Shown here piece after piece: positions 44,914-55,342 of a stretch of DNA of 64,000 nucleotides. The notes below the pieces were generated by a model. The model searched no databases, was not told the DNA's origin, and saw only the letters and a program-made list of their open reading frames with translations. Origin of the DNA: Phenylobacterium sp. Lineage in GTDB: Bacteria; Pseudomonadota; Alphaproteobacteria; Caulobacterales; Caulobacteraceae. The first letter of the stretch is position 1, and each line of letters starts with the position of its first letter. The stretch spans positions 1 through 64,000 of the forward strand of contig NZ_JAUYAW010000030.1 of the NCBI RefSeq assembly GCF_030693405.1. The letters are read 5' to 3'. The position numbers were made by a program, and so were the translations under genes.

Positions 44914-46179
44914 TCAGGCCGGCCCGATCACCATGCACGCCTGGTTCTTCGCCTTCAGGGTCTCGCAGGCCGCCTTGGCGCGGGCCTCGGTCAGGCCGGA
45001 GAAGCGGGCGCGGTAGAAGCCGGCGGTGGCGTCAGTGACCAGCGTGCCGGCCCCGGAAAAGGCCTCGGCGAATCGGCGGCGGCTCAGCTTCAGCTGCTCC
45101 TGGGCCAGAGCCTTGGACTTGAAGGCGCCCACCTGCACCTGCCACTGGCCGGCCGGCGGCGCTTGGGCGGCCGCCCGGGTCGGGGCCGGCGGGGGCGGGG
45201 CGGTGGCCAGCACGATCTTCAGGCCGTCCTGCTCGCCATCCCCCTGTTCCCGCGACGGGCGCATGATGGGGCCGGTCGGCTCAGGCTCGAACAGGTTCTG
45301 GGCCACGGTGATCCGCTCGCCGCGCGAGCGGCGGTCGGCCACGTCGAAGCCGGTGAGCAGCAGGTCCTGGGCGTGATTGTCCCGGGCCGCCGTCGAGGCG
45401 CCCCCGAGGACCACCACGATCAGCCGGCGGTTATTCTTCACCCCGGAAATGGCGATATTGTAGCCCGAGGCGTTGGTGTAGCCGGTCTTCAACCCGTCCA
45501 CGCCAAGCTCGCGCCGAAGCAGGCTGTTGTGGCCGCGAATCTGCGTGCCCCGGAAGTTGAACTCCGGGGTGCTGAACAGGGTGTAGTACTGCGGGAAGTC
45601 CCGCATGATCGCCCGCGATAGCACCGCCAGGTCCCGGGCGGTGGACAGCTGACGGCTGTCGGGCAGGCCCGAGGCATTGACGAAGGTGGTGGAGTCCATG
45701 CCGAGCTCCCGGGCCCGCAGGGTCATGAGCGCGGCGAAACGCGCCTCGCTGCCCCCCAGCTTCTCAGCGACAGCCACAGCGACATCATTGGCCGAGCGGA
45801 TGGCCAGGGCGTGCATGGCCTCTTCCACCGTGATCGAATCGCCGGCCTTGACGAACAGCTTGGTGGGCGGTGCGGCGGCGGCGCGGGGCGAGAAGACGAC
45901 CCGGTCCTCCAGGGTCATCTGGCCCGCGGCCAGCTGCTCGAACATCAGATAGAGGGTCATCACCTTGGTGATGGAGGCCGGATAGCGAGAGCTGTCGGCG
46001 CGCTTGCCATAGAGGACCTCGCCGGTTTCGGCGTCCACCACGATGGAGGCGTACTTGGGCTGCTGCGCCGGCAACTGCAGATAGGGGATCTGCGCCTGGG
46101 CGGCCGGAGCGGCAAAGCCAAGAACGGTCGCCGCGGCGATCAGGCCGGCGAGAATCTGGCGGCGGGCGTGTTTGAGCAT
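44914..46179 (-). CDS. D-alanyl-D-alanine carboxypeptidase (PBP5/6 type) with SPOR domain
   Basis: Trims pentapeptides in peptidoglycan. 421 residues from ATG 46179: signal peptide (cleavage near AQAQ), active-site SxxK at Ser69 (ASITK), SxN (RSAND), KTG (LKTGYT). A C-terminal SPOR domain at about 345-420 (WQVQVGAFKSKALAQEQ) binds denuded glycan at the septum and replaces the usual amphipathic anchor. The track start adds 18 unlikely residues. Convergent with the DnaJ gene, 9-nt gap. Confidence 0.93.
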   Translation of the reverse strand: MLKHARRQILAGLIAAATVLGFAAPAAQAQIPYLQLPAQQPKYASIVVDAETGEVLYGKRADSSRYPASITKVMTLYLMFEQLAAGQMTLEDRVVFSPRAAAAPPTKLFVKAGDSITVEEAMHALAIRSANDVAVAVAEKLGGSEARFAALMTLRARELGMDSTTFVNASGLPDSRQLSTARDLAVLSRAIMRDFPQYYTLFSTPEFNFRGTQIRGHNSLLRRELGVDGLKTGYTNASGYNIAISGVKNNRRLIVVVLGGASTAARDNHAQDLLLTGFDVADRRSRGERITVAQNLFEPEPTGPIMRPSREQGDGEQDGLKIVLATAPPPPAPTRAAAQAPPAGQWQVQVGAFKSKALAQEQLKLSRRRFAEAFSGAGTLVTDATAGFYRARFSGLTEARAKAACETLKAKNQACMVIGPA

Positions 46180-46500
46180 CGCGTCGTCCGTCACGTTTTG
46201 GGTTTCTGACGCGCCCCCCGAGGTGCGCGCCAAGGATCAAACGCTAACATGACACGTCCCACCTTGCGCGAGGGTAAACACCTGTTGAGCATCCCAAATC
46301 GTCGCATTGCCCGCCTGTCAGGCGAGTGGCGCGTTCATTGTGCGGTGCACAAAAACAAGGTTGACTGCTGCGGTGCAGCATGGGATGTTGCGGATGCGTA
46401 GAGCCCAGTTCCTGATCAAGCGTTCGCGCGGCCGCCGCCGCGCTTCCTGACATCCCCCCGCGCGGCCCGCCGCGCATCTGACTTCTGAAGGAGTTCAGCC
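46180..46500. promoter_or_regulatory. Divergent control region with three inverted repeats
   Basis: A 321-nt gene-free region between the carboxypeptidase and phasin genes. It holds CGCCTG-T-CAGGCG (46312-46324), TTGTGC-GGT-GCACAA (46338-46352) and TGCTGC-GGT-GCAGCA (46366-46380). The last two share TGCGGTGCA, are exactly 28 bp apart centre to centre, and the third begins at the end of a TTGACT -35-like element (46361-46366). CTGC-N3-GCAG is the operator form I recall for the polyhydroxyalkanoate regulator PhaR. Phasin SD AAGGAG is at 46488. Confidence 0.6.
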
Positions 46501-46944
46501 ATGGCCGCCGCCGACAACGCCAAGACCGCCAAGACCGCCGCCGAAGAGTTTACCCTCGCTGGCAACCACGCCTTCAAGGACGCCATGGAGAAGTCCATGA
46601 CCGCCCTGGCCGAGACCAACACCTATTCCAAGCAGAACCTCGAGGCCCTGGTGGCTTCGGCCACGGCCGCCGCCAAGGGCGCTGAAGCCGTCGGCGCCGA
46701 GGCTCTGGCCTTCGCCAAGAAGAACGTCGAGGAGCAGATGGCCGCCGCCAAGACCCTGGCCTCGGCCAAGAGCCTGCAGGAAGCCATGGAACTCCAGACC
46801 GCCTTCACCAAGAAGGCGATGGAATCCTACATGTCGGAAATGACCCGCATGTCGGAGCTCTTCACCGCCTCGATGAAGGACTCCATGAAGCCGATCAACG
46901 AGCGCGTCACCGCGACCGTCGAGCGTCTGCAAGCCGCCCGCTAG
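46501..46944 (+). CDS. phaP: Phasin family protein
   Basis: Phasins coat polyhydroxyalkanoate granules. The 147-residue, Ala/Lys/Glu-rich, all-helical protein carries the phasin-2 pattern FTLAGNHAFKDAMEKSMTALAETNTYSKQNLEALVASATAAAKG and ends with a short coiled region. SD AAGGAG lies 7 nt upstream. Probable PhaR operators sit upstream and a strong terminator follows, so it is a single-gene unit. Confidence 0.9.
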   Translation: MAAADNAKTAKTAAEEFTLAGNHAFKDAMEKSMTALAETNTYSKQNLEALVASATAAAKGAEAVGAEALAFAKKNVEEQMAAAKTLASAKSLQEAMELQTAFTKKAMESYMSEMTRMSELFTASMKDSMKPINERVTATVERLQAAR

Positions 46945-46983
46945 GGCGCGGCGGCGCCCTCGGGCGCAGCCTATCTCTTGAAG

Positions 46984-47012
46984 AGCCCGGTCCGGCGACG
47001 GACCGGGCTTTT
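46984..47012 (+). terminator. Intrinsic terminator after the phasin gene
   Basis: AGCCCGGTCCG-GCGA-CGGACCGGGCT, an 11-bp perfect stem with GNRA-type loop, followed by TTTC. A classical Rho-independent terminator 40 nt after the stop. Confidence 0.9.
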
Positions 47013-47044
47013 CTCATGGCGGCCCGGGCGCTACAGACAGAGCC

Positions 47045-47506
47045 ATGAGCACCGTTGAAGAACGTCTGGCCGCGCTTGGCGTCCGCCTGCCCGAGCCCTC
47101 CGCCCCGGTCGCCAACTATGTGCCCTTCGTCCGGGCCGGCAGCCTCCTGCACATTTCCGGACAGGTGTCCCGCGACGCCCAGGGCGGCGTCACCGGCGTC
47201 GTCGGCCAGGATGTCGACATGGAGACCGCGCGTTTCGCCGCCCGTCTCTGCGCCATCAACCTGATCGCCCAGATGAAGGCCGCCTGCGGGGGTGACCTCG
47301 GTCGGGTGGTCCGCGTTGTCAAGCTTGGCGGCTTCGTCCAGGCCGGCCCAGACTTCTTCGACATTCCCCAGGTGGTGAACGGAGCCTCGGACCTGATGGT
47401 CGACGCCTTCGGCGACCTGGGCCGCCATGCCCGGTCGGCGGTGGGCGTCTATCGCCTGCCCATGAACTTCGCCGTCGAGGTCGACGCCGTGGTGGAGCTG
47501 TCGTGA
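47045..47506 (+). CDS. RidA/YjgF family protein
   Basis: RidA-type proteins deaminate reactive enamine/imine intermediates. The 153-residue product belongs to the longer, divergent YjgF branch: NYVPFVRAGSLLHISGQVSRD, then RVVKLGGFVQAGPDFFDIPQVVNGASDLM and GRHARSAVGVYRLP. The residue equivalent to the catalytic Arg (RSAVG) is present. Stop overlaps the GDPD start (GTGA). Confidence 0.85.
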   Translation: MSTVEERLAALGVRLPEPSAPVANYVPFVRAGSLLHISGQVSRDAQGGVTGVVGQDVDMETARFAARLCAINLIAQMKAACGGDLGRVVRVVKLGGFVQAGPDFFDIPQVVNGASDLMVDAFGDLGRHARSAVGVYRLPMNFAVEVDAVVELS

Positions 47507-48249
47507 AGGACCGCTTCGGCGAGGCCTGGGATCTTCTGTTCCACCCGCCGGTGGCCCACCGCGGCCTGTGGACGCCGGACGGCGCCCCGGAGAATTCGCT
47601 CGGCGCCTTCCAGGCCGCCTGCGCGGCCGGCTACGGGATCGAGCTGGATGTCCACCTGTCTTCGGACGGGGAGGCGATGGTGTTCCACGACAACACCCTG
47701 ACGCGGATGACCGGGGTCGAAGGCCGACTGCGCGATCACACCGCCGCCGAGCTGGGCGAGATGTCCCTCAAGGGGACCGATGAGACCATTCCGACCCTGG
47801 TGGAGACTCTGGCCCTGATCGGCCATCGGGCCATGGTGCATATCGAGCTCAAGACCCACTGGGGCGAGGTGGGCCCCCTGGAGCGACGGGTCCACGAGAT
47901 CATCATCGATCATGCCGGACCGCTCTGCATCATCGGCTTCAATCCCTATTCCCACGCCTGGTTCGCCGACCACTATCCCGGCGTCCTGCGGGGGCTAGAC
48001 TCCTTCAGCTACAAGGACGTGAAGCATCTGAGCGAGGTCGAGCGTCAGGCCTATGCCCGCCTCGAGCAGGTGGCGATCGCCCGGCCGCACTTCCTGGCGC
48101 TTGGTCTGGACATGCTGCCTGACGCGCGGGCCGACGCCTACCGGGCCGAGGGTATGCCCGTGGTCGCCTGGACCGTCCGCCAGCCCGAGCAGTGGGAGGC
48201 GGTGAAGGATCACTGTGACAACCTGATCTTCGAGGGCTTCCGCCCGTGA
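47503..48249 (+). CDS. Glycerophosphodiester phosphodiesterase
   Basis: Hydrolyses glycerophosphodiesters to glycerol-3-phosphate. 248 residues with VAHRGLW and PENSLGAF at the catalytic start, GIELDVHLSSDGEAMVFHDNTLTRMT, and WTVRQPEQWEAV near the C-terminus. No signal peptide, so a cytoplasmic UgpQ-like form. GTG start overlaps the RidA stop, and its own stop overlaps the next GTG, giving a three-gene coupled operon. Confidence 0.92.
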   Translation: MKDRFGEAWDLLFHPPVAHRGLWTPDGAPENSLGAFQAACAAGYGIELDVHLSSDGEAMVFHDNTLTRMTGVEGRLRDHTAAELGEMSLKGTDETIPTLVETLALIGHRAMVHIELKTHWGEVGPLERRVHEIIIDHAGPLCIIGFNPYSHAWFADHYPGVLRGLDSFSYKDVKHLSEVERQAYARLEQVAIARPHFLALGLDMLPDARADAYRAEGMPVVAWTVRQPEQWEAVKDHCDNLIFEGFRP

Positions 48250-49397
48250 GCCTGAAGCCGGCGGTCCGCGTGAACCGCCGTATCGCCGACATCGGCAAGG
48301 CGGCCTGGGAGGCCTGCGCTGGCGCGAGCGGCAACCCCTTCGTCGCCTACGACTTCCTTGATGTGCTGGAGCAGTCCGGCTGTGCTGTGGAGCGCACCGG
48401 CTGGGGGCCGCAGCACCTGGCCATCGAGGACGAGGCCGGCGAGGTGGGGGCGGTCATGCCCCTCTATCTGAAGTCCCATAGCCAGGGCGAATACATCTTC
48501 GACCACAGCTGGGCCGACGCCTATGAGCGGGCGGGCGGGCGCTACTATCCCAAGCTCCTGTCGGCCGCGCCCTTCACCCCGGCCACCGGACCGCGCCTGC
48601 TGGTCCGCCCCGATGTTCCGGCTCAGGCGGGCAATGAGATGCTTCTGGGCGGCGCCCTGACGCTCTGCCAGCAGATGGGCGTCTCCTCGGTCCACATCAA
48701 TTTTCCTCCTCAGGCGGAGTGGGACTGGCTGGGCGCTCAGGGGCTCGCCCAGCGCCAGGGTCAGCAGTACCACTGGTTCAACCGGGGCTATGGGACCTTC
48801 GACGACTTCCTGGCCGACCTGTCCTCGGGCCGGCGCAAGACCATCCGACGGGAGCGCCGCGACGCCCAGGCAGGGCTTGAGATCGTCTGCCTGACCGGCG
48901 CCGACCTCACCGAGGACGCCTGGGACGCCTTCTACGGCTTCTATATGGACACTGGCTCACGCAAGTGGGGCCAGCCCTATCTGAACCGGCTGTTCTTCTC
49001 CCTGCTCGGCGAGCGGATGGCCGAACGCGTATTGTTGGTCATGGCCAGGCGAGGCGGGCGGTGGATCGCCGGCGCGCTCAATCTGATCGGTGATGAGGCC
49101 CTTTACGGGCGCAACTGGGGCTGCGTCGAGGACGTGCCCTTCCTGCACTTCGAGCTTTGCTACTACCAGGCCATCGAATGGGCGATCGGCCGCGGGCTGG
49201 CGCGGGTGGAGGCCGGTGCGCAGGGTCAGCACAAGATCGCCCGGGGCTATCTGCCGACGCCGGTCTATTCGGCCCACTATATCGCCGATCCGGCCCTGCG
49301 CGGCCCGGTCGAGGACTTCGTCGCCCGGGAGAAGGCCGCCGTCGATGGCGAGATGGAGTGGCTGGCCGAGGAATACTCCCCCTTCCGCCAGGGGTAG
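48246..49397 (+). CDS. FemAB/GNAT-type N-acyltransferase (DUF482-like)
   Basis: 383 residues with the pattern of the DUF482 GNAT family: NPFVAYDFLDVLEQSGC at the N-terminus, VGAVMPLYLKSHSQGEYIFDHSWADAYER, FLADLSSGRRKTIRRERRDA and WGCVEDVPFLHFELCYYQAIEWAI. Related folds include FemX/FemA aminoacyltransferases for cell-wall branching, but the substrate here is unknown. GTG start overlaps the GDPD stop. Confidence 0.82.
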   Translation: MSLKPAVRVNRRIADIGKAAWEACAGASGNPFVAYDFLDVLEQSGCAVERTGWGPQHLAIEDEAGEVGAVMPLYLKSHSQGEYIFDHSWADAYERAGGRYYPKLLSAAPFTPATGPRLLVRPDVPAQAGNEMLLGGALTLCQQMGVSSVHINFPPQAEWDWLGAQGLAQRQGQQYHWFNRGYGTFDDFLADLSSGRRKTIRRERRDAQAGLEIVCLTGADLTEDAWDAFYGFYMDTGSRKWGQPYLNRLFFSLLGERMAERVLLVMARRGGRWIAGALNLIGDEALYGRNWGCVEDVPFLHFELCYYQAIEWAIGRGLARVEAGAQGQHKIARGYLPTPVYSAHYIADPALRGPVEDFVAREKAAVDGEMEWLAEEYSPFRQG

Positions 49398-49424
49398 AGC
49401 GCGCTCGAGTCTTGGACGTGAGAG

Positions 49425-49460
49425 GGCGCGACCCGTCCCTTGAGGGACGGATCGCGCCTT
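49425..49460. terminator. Bidirectional terminator between acyltransferase and TonB receptor
   Basis: GGCGCGA-CC-CGTCCC-TTGA-GGGACG-GA-TCGCGCC followed by TTT: a two-part stem between two converging genes, usable on both strands. Confidence 0.75.
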
Positions 49461-49467
49461 TCCGGAC

Positions 49468-51792
49468 CTAGTAGCTCACGGCGAAGGAGACGCCGTAGTA
49501 GCGGGGCTCGCCGGCGATGAAGGTGGGGATGCCGAAGGCGTCCCCGGTGTTGCCGGCGTCCTTGATATAGTCCTGATCCAGGGCGTTGGTGACGAAGGCG
49601 CCCAGGGTCCAGGGGGCGTCGTCGCGCTGATAGACGACCCGCAGGTTCAACAGGCCGTAGGCCTTCTGCACCTCATCGACGATCCGGTCCTGCGTCTGCA
49701 GGTCGGAGCGGTCGTTGTTGTTGTCGAAGAAGACCTCCGAGCGCCAGGTGTAGGCCGGGATAAAGGCCAGATCGCCGCCGGCCAGGGGCATGGCCGCCCG
49801 GAAGCCGAGGGAGACCGCATGGTCGGGCGCCAGGCGGAACTGGTTGCCCTTGAACAGGCCGTTGCCGAACCGGGCGTCGCTGTAGCCATAGGTGCCGAAG
49901 GCCTCGAAGCGGGGGCTGGGCCGCCAGGTGAACTGCCCCTCGAAGCCGGTGGCGTCAGCCTCACCGGCGTTCGCCGCCACGATCTGGCCGGCGCTGTTGA
50001 GCACCGAGGTCTGGAAGTTCTGGTAGTCGTAGCGGTAGACCGAGCCTTCCAGGGACAGGGCGCGGTCGAACAGCTCGCTCTTCACGCCGACCTCGAAGGA
50101 GTCCACCTCTTCGGCGGGCAGTTCGGTGAACCGCACCGGGCCGCCCGGCGTGGTCGGGGACCCTGCGCTCAGCACCTTGGGGCGACGGCCCTTGGCGTAA
50201 GAGGCATAGGCGCTGAGCGTCGCGGTGGGGGCATAGCGGGCCACCACGCGATAGGTGAGGCCATCGTCGGAGATGTCGCGGCTCTCCACCGCGCCCCCGG
50301 CGGTGGGCTGGACGAACAGGCCGCGCCCGACGGTCGGCGTGCTGCCGGCCAGGACCGAGCCGCCATTGATCAGCTGCGCCTGATAGCCGCTGGTCTTGTC
50401 CTCGGTGGTGTAACGGACGCCGCCGGTCAGCTCGAGGGTGTCGGTGAGCTGGACGGTCACGTCGGCGAAGACGTCATAGGCGGTGGTCTCGCCGAAATTG
50501 GCGTAGGTCTCGCGGTGGGCAGCCTTCAACGGGCGCGGGGCCACGGCCTCAATGACCGGCAGGGGCAGGCCGCGGGGCGGCGCCAGGGCGCCGGTGGAAT
50601 AGAGGGCGTAGATCTTCTCGCTGAACTGCAGCGGGACGGTCTGGGAGCCTTCTTCGTGGAACAGGCCGATCCCGGCGAAGGCGGTCAGTCGGCCGCCGTC
50701 GTCAAAGTTCAGGCGGAACTCCTGGCTGATCTGCTCGCCGACCGCGTCTTCGGCGAAGACGAAGAGGGGCAGGGAGAAGCCGTCCGGATCGAACACCTCC
50801 AGGCTGTCGAACTCGCGATAGGCGGTGATGGACTTCAGGCTGAGGCTGTCGCTGAACGCATAGTCCGCCAGCAGGGTCGCGCCCCAGACATGCCGGTCGA
50901 GCCCCAGATCCTTGCCGCCCATGAAGCCCAAGGCGCTGGACAGGGCCGCGCCGGAATTGCGCCCCAGGTCGCCGATCACGGCGCCCGTGGTCGGGTCGGT
51001 GGGCAGGAAGGTCAGCGACTTGAACGAGGTGCCGCTGGGATTGTCCTGCTGATAGTTGACGATCAGGTCGGCGTTGAACTGGTCGTTCGGCGCCCAGTTG
51101 AGGGCGACGCGGAAGGCCTGGGTGTCGGTGGAGTTGAAGTCCTTGCCGCCCAGCAGGTTCTCCACGAACCCGTCGCGGGCCTTGAGCCGCGCGGCCACCC
51201 GCACGGCGAAGGCCTCGCTCACCGGCATGTTCAGCATGCCCTCGACCATGGCGTAGCCATAGTTGCCCACCTCGACCTTGGAGGCCGCCTTCAGGGCGCT
51301 CGGGTCAGCCTTGGCCTGGACCAGGTTGACGGCCCCGATCAGGGCGCCGCGGCCGTAGAGGGTCGACTGCGGACCCTTGGAGATCTCGGCCCGCTCCAGG
51401 TCAAACAGCTCCACATAGGAGCCCCGCGACTTGGAGATCGACACACCGTCCTGGAACACCGACACCCGGGGCTCGTTGGTGGCCTCGCCCGAGTCGGACG
51501 TGATGCCGCGCATCACGAAGCCGGGATTGTTCGGGGACTGGTTCTGCACCTCGAAGCCGGGGACGAACAGAGCGAGGTCCTCGAACTCCTGCACCCCCAG
51601 GTCGTCCAGCCGGCCGGCGCCATAGGCGGTGAGCGCGATGGGCACGTCGATGGACTTCTGCTCCCGCAGCTGGGCGGTGACGATCAGTTCGTCGACAACC
51701 GTGTCGGCCGGCGTGGACTGGGCCTGGGCCTGGGTCGCCAGGCCGAGGACGGCCAGGGCGGCGCCCAGCAGAAGTTGGCTCTTGCGGTGCAT
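49468..51792 (-). CDS. TonB-dependent outer-membrane receptor
   Basis: 774 residues from ATG 51792: signal peptide (ending AQAQ), a TonB-box-like DELIVTAQ, plug domain (VPIALTAYGAGRLDDLGVQEFEDLALFVPGFEV, RGITSDSGEATNEPRVSVFQDGV), then a 22-strand barrel ending in the required terminal aromatic (YYGVSFAVSY). Such receptors are abundant in Caulobacteraceae and import siderophores, vitamins or oligosaccharides. No ligand can be assigned, and there is no adjacent transporter or regulator. Confidence 0.92.
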   Translation of the reverse strand: MHRKSQLLLGAALAVLGLATQAQAQSTPADTVVDELIVTAQLREQKSIDVPIALTAYGAGRLDDLGVQEFEDLALFVPGFEVQNQSPNNPGFVMRGITSDSGEATNEPRVSVFQDGVSISKSRGSYVELFDLERAEISKGPQSTLYGRGALIGAVNLVQAKADPSALKAASKVEVGNYGYAMVEGMLNMPVSEAFAVRVAARLKARDGFVENLLGGKDFNSTDTQAFRVALNWAPNDQFNADLIVNYQQDNPSGTSFKSLTFLPTDPTTGAVIGDLGRNSGAALSSALGFMGGKDLGLDRHVWGATLLADYAFSDSLSLKSITAYREFDSLEVFDPDGFSLPLFVFAEDAVGEQISQEFRLNFDDGGRLTAFAGIGLFHEEGSQTVPLQFSEKIYALYSTGALAPPRGLPLPVIEAVAPRPLKAAHRETYANFGETTAYDVFADVTVQLTDTLELTGGVRYTTEDKTSGYQAQLINGGSVLAGSTPTVGRGLFVQPTAGGAVESRDISDDGLTYRVVARYAPTATLSAYASYAKGRRPKVLSAGSPTTPGGPVRFTELPAEEVDSFEVGVKSELFDRALSLEGSVYRYDYQNFQTSVLNSAGQIVAANAGEADATGFEGQFTWRPSPRFEAFGTYGYSDARFGNGLFKGNQFRLAPDHAVSLGFRAAMPLAGGDLAFIPAYTWRSEVFFDNNNDRSDLQTQDRIVDEVQKAYGLLNLRVVYQRDDAPWTLGAFVTNALDQDYIKDAGNTGDAFGIPTFIAGEPRYYGVSFAVSY

Positions 51793-51805
51793 GTGGAGAT
51801 CCCCC

Positions 51806-51864
51806 TGCAGCTTTGCTGCAATTGCTAATCGGCGTTGCGATAGGGGCGCTCGTTGACGGTCCAA
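51806..51864 (-). promoter_or_regulatory. TonB-receptor leader hairpin and promoter candidate
   Basis: On the minus strand TTGGAC (51864-51859), a 16-nt spacer and TATCGC (51842-51837) form a weak sigma70-type element. The leader then folds TGCAGC-AAA-GCTGCA (51820-51806), next to the GGGGGA Shine-Dalgarno. No riboswitch consensus such as the B12 box was recognised. Confidence 0.35.
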
Positions 51865-52007
51865 TGATGGAAGCGCGACGAACCGGTGACATGCCCAAAT
51901 TTGTCGGAGGCGAGAAAAATCTCATACGCCGCAAGGGCTGGCGGCCGCGCGATTCCCTCCCGGATGCGAAACCGCTAGGAAGGGGACAGGAAACCAAGGA
52001 GCGCGCC

Positions 52008-52445
52008 ATGAGCCTGGACGGGACCTACGACCCCAACAACATCTTCGCCAAGATCCTGCGCGGCGAGGCGCCATGCGCGCGCGTGTTCGAGGACGATCAC
52101 GTCCTGTCGTTCATGGATGTCTTCCCGCAGGTGAAGGGACACACCCTGGTGATCCCCAAGCACTCCACGGCCCGCAACCTTCTGGAGGAGGCCCCTCAGG
52201 TGCTCGGCCCCCTGATCCTGGGGGTGCAACGGGTGGCCCGGGCGGTGCGCGCAGCCCTTAAGCCCGACGGCCTGGTCATCACCCAGTTCAACGGGACGGC
52301 GGCCGGCCAGACCGTCTTCCATCCGCACTTTCACATCCTGCCCCGCTGGGACGGGGTCGCGGTGGGCCGTCACGCCGCAGGCGGCATGGCCGATCCCGCC
52401 GAACTCAAGGCCCTGGCCGAGCAGATCGCAGCCCAGATCAGCTGA
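52008..52445 (+). CDS. HIT family nucleotide-binding protein
   Basis: 145 residues with the histidine-triad motif in the form HPHFHILP (H-x-H-x-H) and the upstream FAKILRGEAPCARVFEDDHVLSFMDVFPQVKGHTLVIPK block, as in Hint-type purine phosphoramidases. AAGGAG is 6 nt before ATG 52008; the track ORF starts far upstream in the divergent leader. Function in bacteria is poorly defined. Confidence 0.92.
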   Translation: MSLDGTYDPNNIFAKILRGEAPCARVFEDDHVLSFMDVFPQVKGHTLVIPKHSTARNLLEEAPQVLGPLILGVQRVARAVRAALKPDGLVITQFNGTAAGQTVFHPHFHILPRWDGVAVGRHAAGGMADPAELKALAEQIAAQIS

Positions 52446-52472
52446 ACTTAGGTTCGCGGTTTCGCCCACGAA

Positions 52473-52499
52473 AAAGCCCCGGCCGATGGCCGGGGCTTT
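52473..52499. terminator. Bidirectional terminator between HIT gene and clpA
   Basis: AAAGCCCCGGCC-GAT-GGCCGGGGCTTT: a perfect 12-bp stem with A-run before and T-run after, symmetrical enough to serve both converging genes. Confidence 0.9.
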
Positions 52500-52522
52500 G
52501 ACGTTTCTGAGGTGCGTCCAGA

Positions 52523-54847
<2,325 letters not shown>

Positions 54848-54857
54848 TCTGAGCCTC

Positions 54858-55187
54858 TCAATCCTTTTCCATGGTGCATTGAAGCGGGTGTTGATGCCGC
54901 CTGGCGGTATCTACGACCTGCGCGACTTTGGTCTCGGCCACCTCGAAGGTGAAGACACCGCAAACGCCCACGCCATACTGATGAACGTGCAACATGATCC
55001 TTGTCGCATCTTCGCGCGACTTGTTGAAAAACTGCTCCAGGACGTAAACGACGAACTCCATCGGCGTGTAGTCGTCGTTCAGCAGCAGGACTCGGTACAT
55101 GGACGGCTTTTGCGTCTTCGGCTTGGTCTGAGTGATGACCGCCGATTTGACGCCCGTCGACACATCACCTTGCTTGCGCTCGGCCAT
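54858..55187 (-). CDS. clpS: ClpS adaptor
   Basis: Delivers N-end-rule substrates to ClpA. 109 residues: a disordered N-terminus, then [24 protein letters not shown] with the conserved N-degron pocket residues, and [24 protein letters not shown]. clpS is upstream of clpA in one operon, as usual. The 155-nt leader carries a hairpin. Confidence 0.96.
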   Translation of the reverse strand: MAERKQGDVSTGVKSAVITQTKPKTQKPSMYRVLLLNDDYTPMEFVVYVLEQFFNKSREDATRIMLHVHQYGVGVCGVFTFEVAETKVAQVVDTARRHQHPLQCTMEKD

Positions 55188-55201
55188 CGAAAACGTCTCC
55201 T

Positions 55202-55222
55202 GGCGGGAGTCTGGTTCCCGCC
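55202..55222 (-). other. clpS leader hairpin
   Basis: On the minus strand GGCGGGA-ACCAGAC-TCCCGCC folds into a 7-bp stem ending 14 nt before the clpS ATG, just before the AGGAG Shine-Dalgarno. It could influence ribosome access; no known motif. Confidence 0.4.
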
Positions 55223-55342
55223 GCTAAGGGATTAGATATGGAAAAGGGTCGCGTTTGAAAGGGTTGAAATCGTCGAAGCCCGACCCCAAGCAGCCGACGC
55301 CCATCTTTTTATCGTTGCGCCTAGCGCCGTTTTTGCCCCGCC

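Noticed and set aside
51793-52007. Cobalamin or other riboswitch before the TonB receptor
   Set aside because: No B12-box or other known consensus was seen; only a short hairpin near the Shine-Dalgarno.
55187-55225. GGAAC...CGTT pair upstream of clpS on the minus strand as an EcfG promoter
   Set aside because: The spacing is 18 nt rather than 16-17, and the CGTT lies between the Shine-Dalgarno and the ATG, so it is more likely chance.
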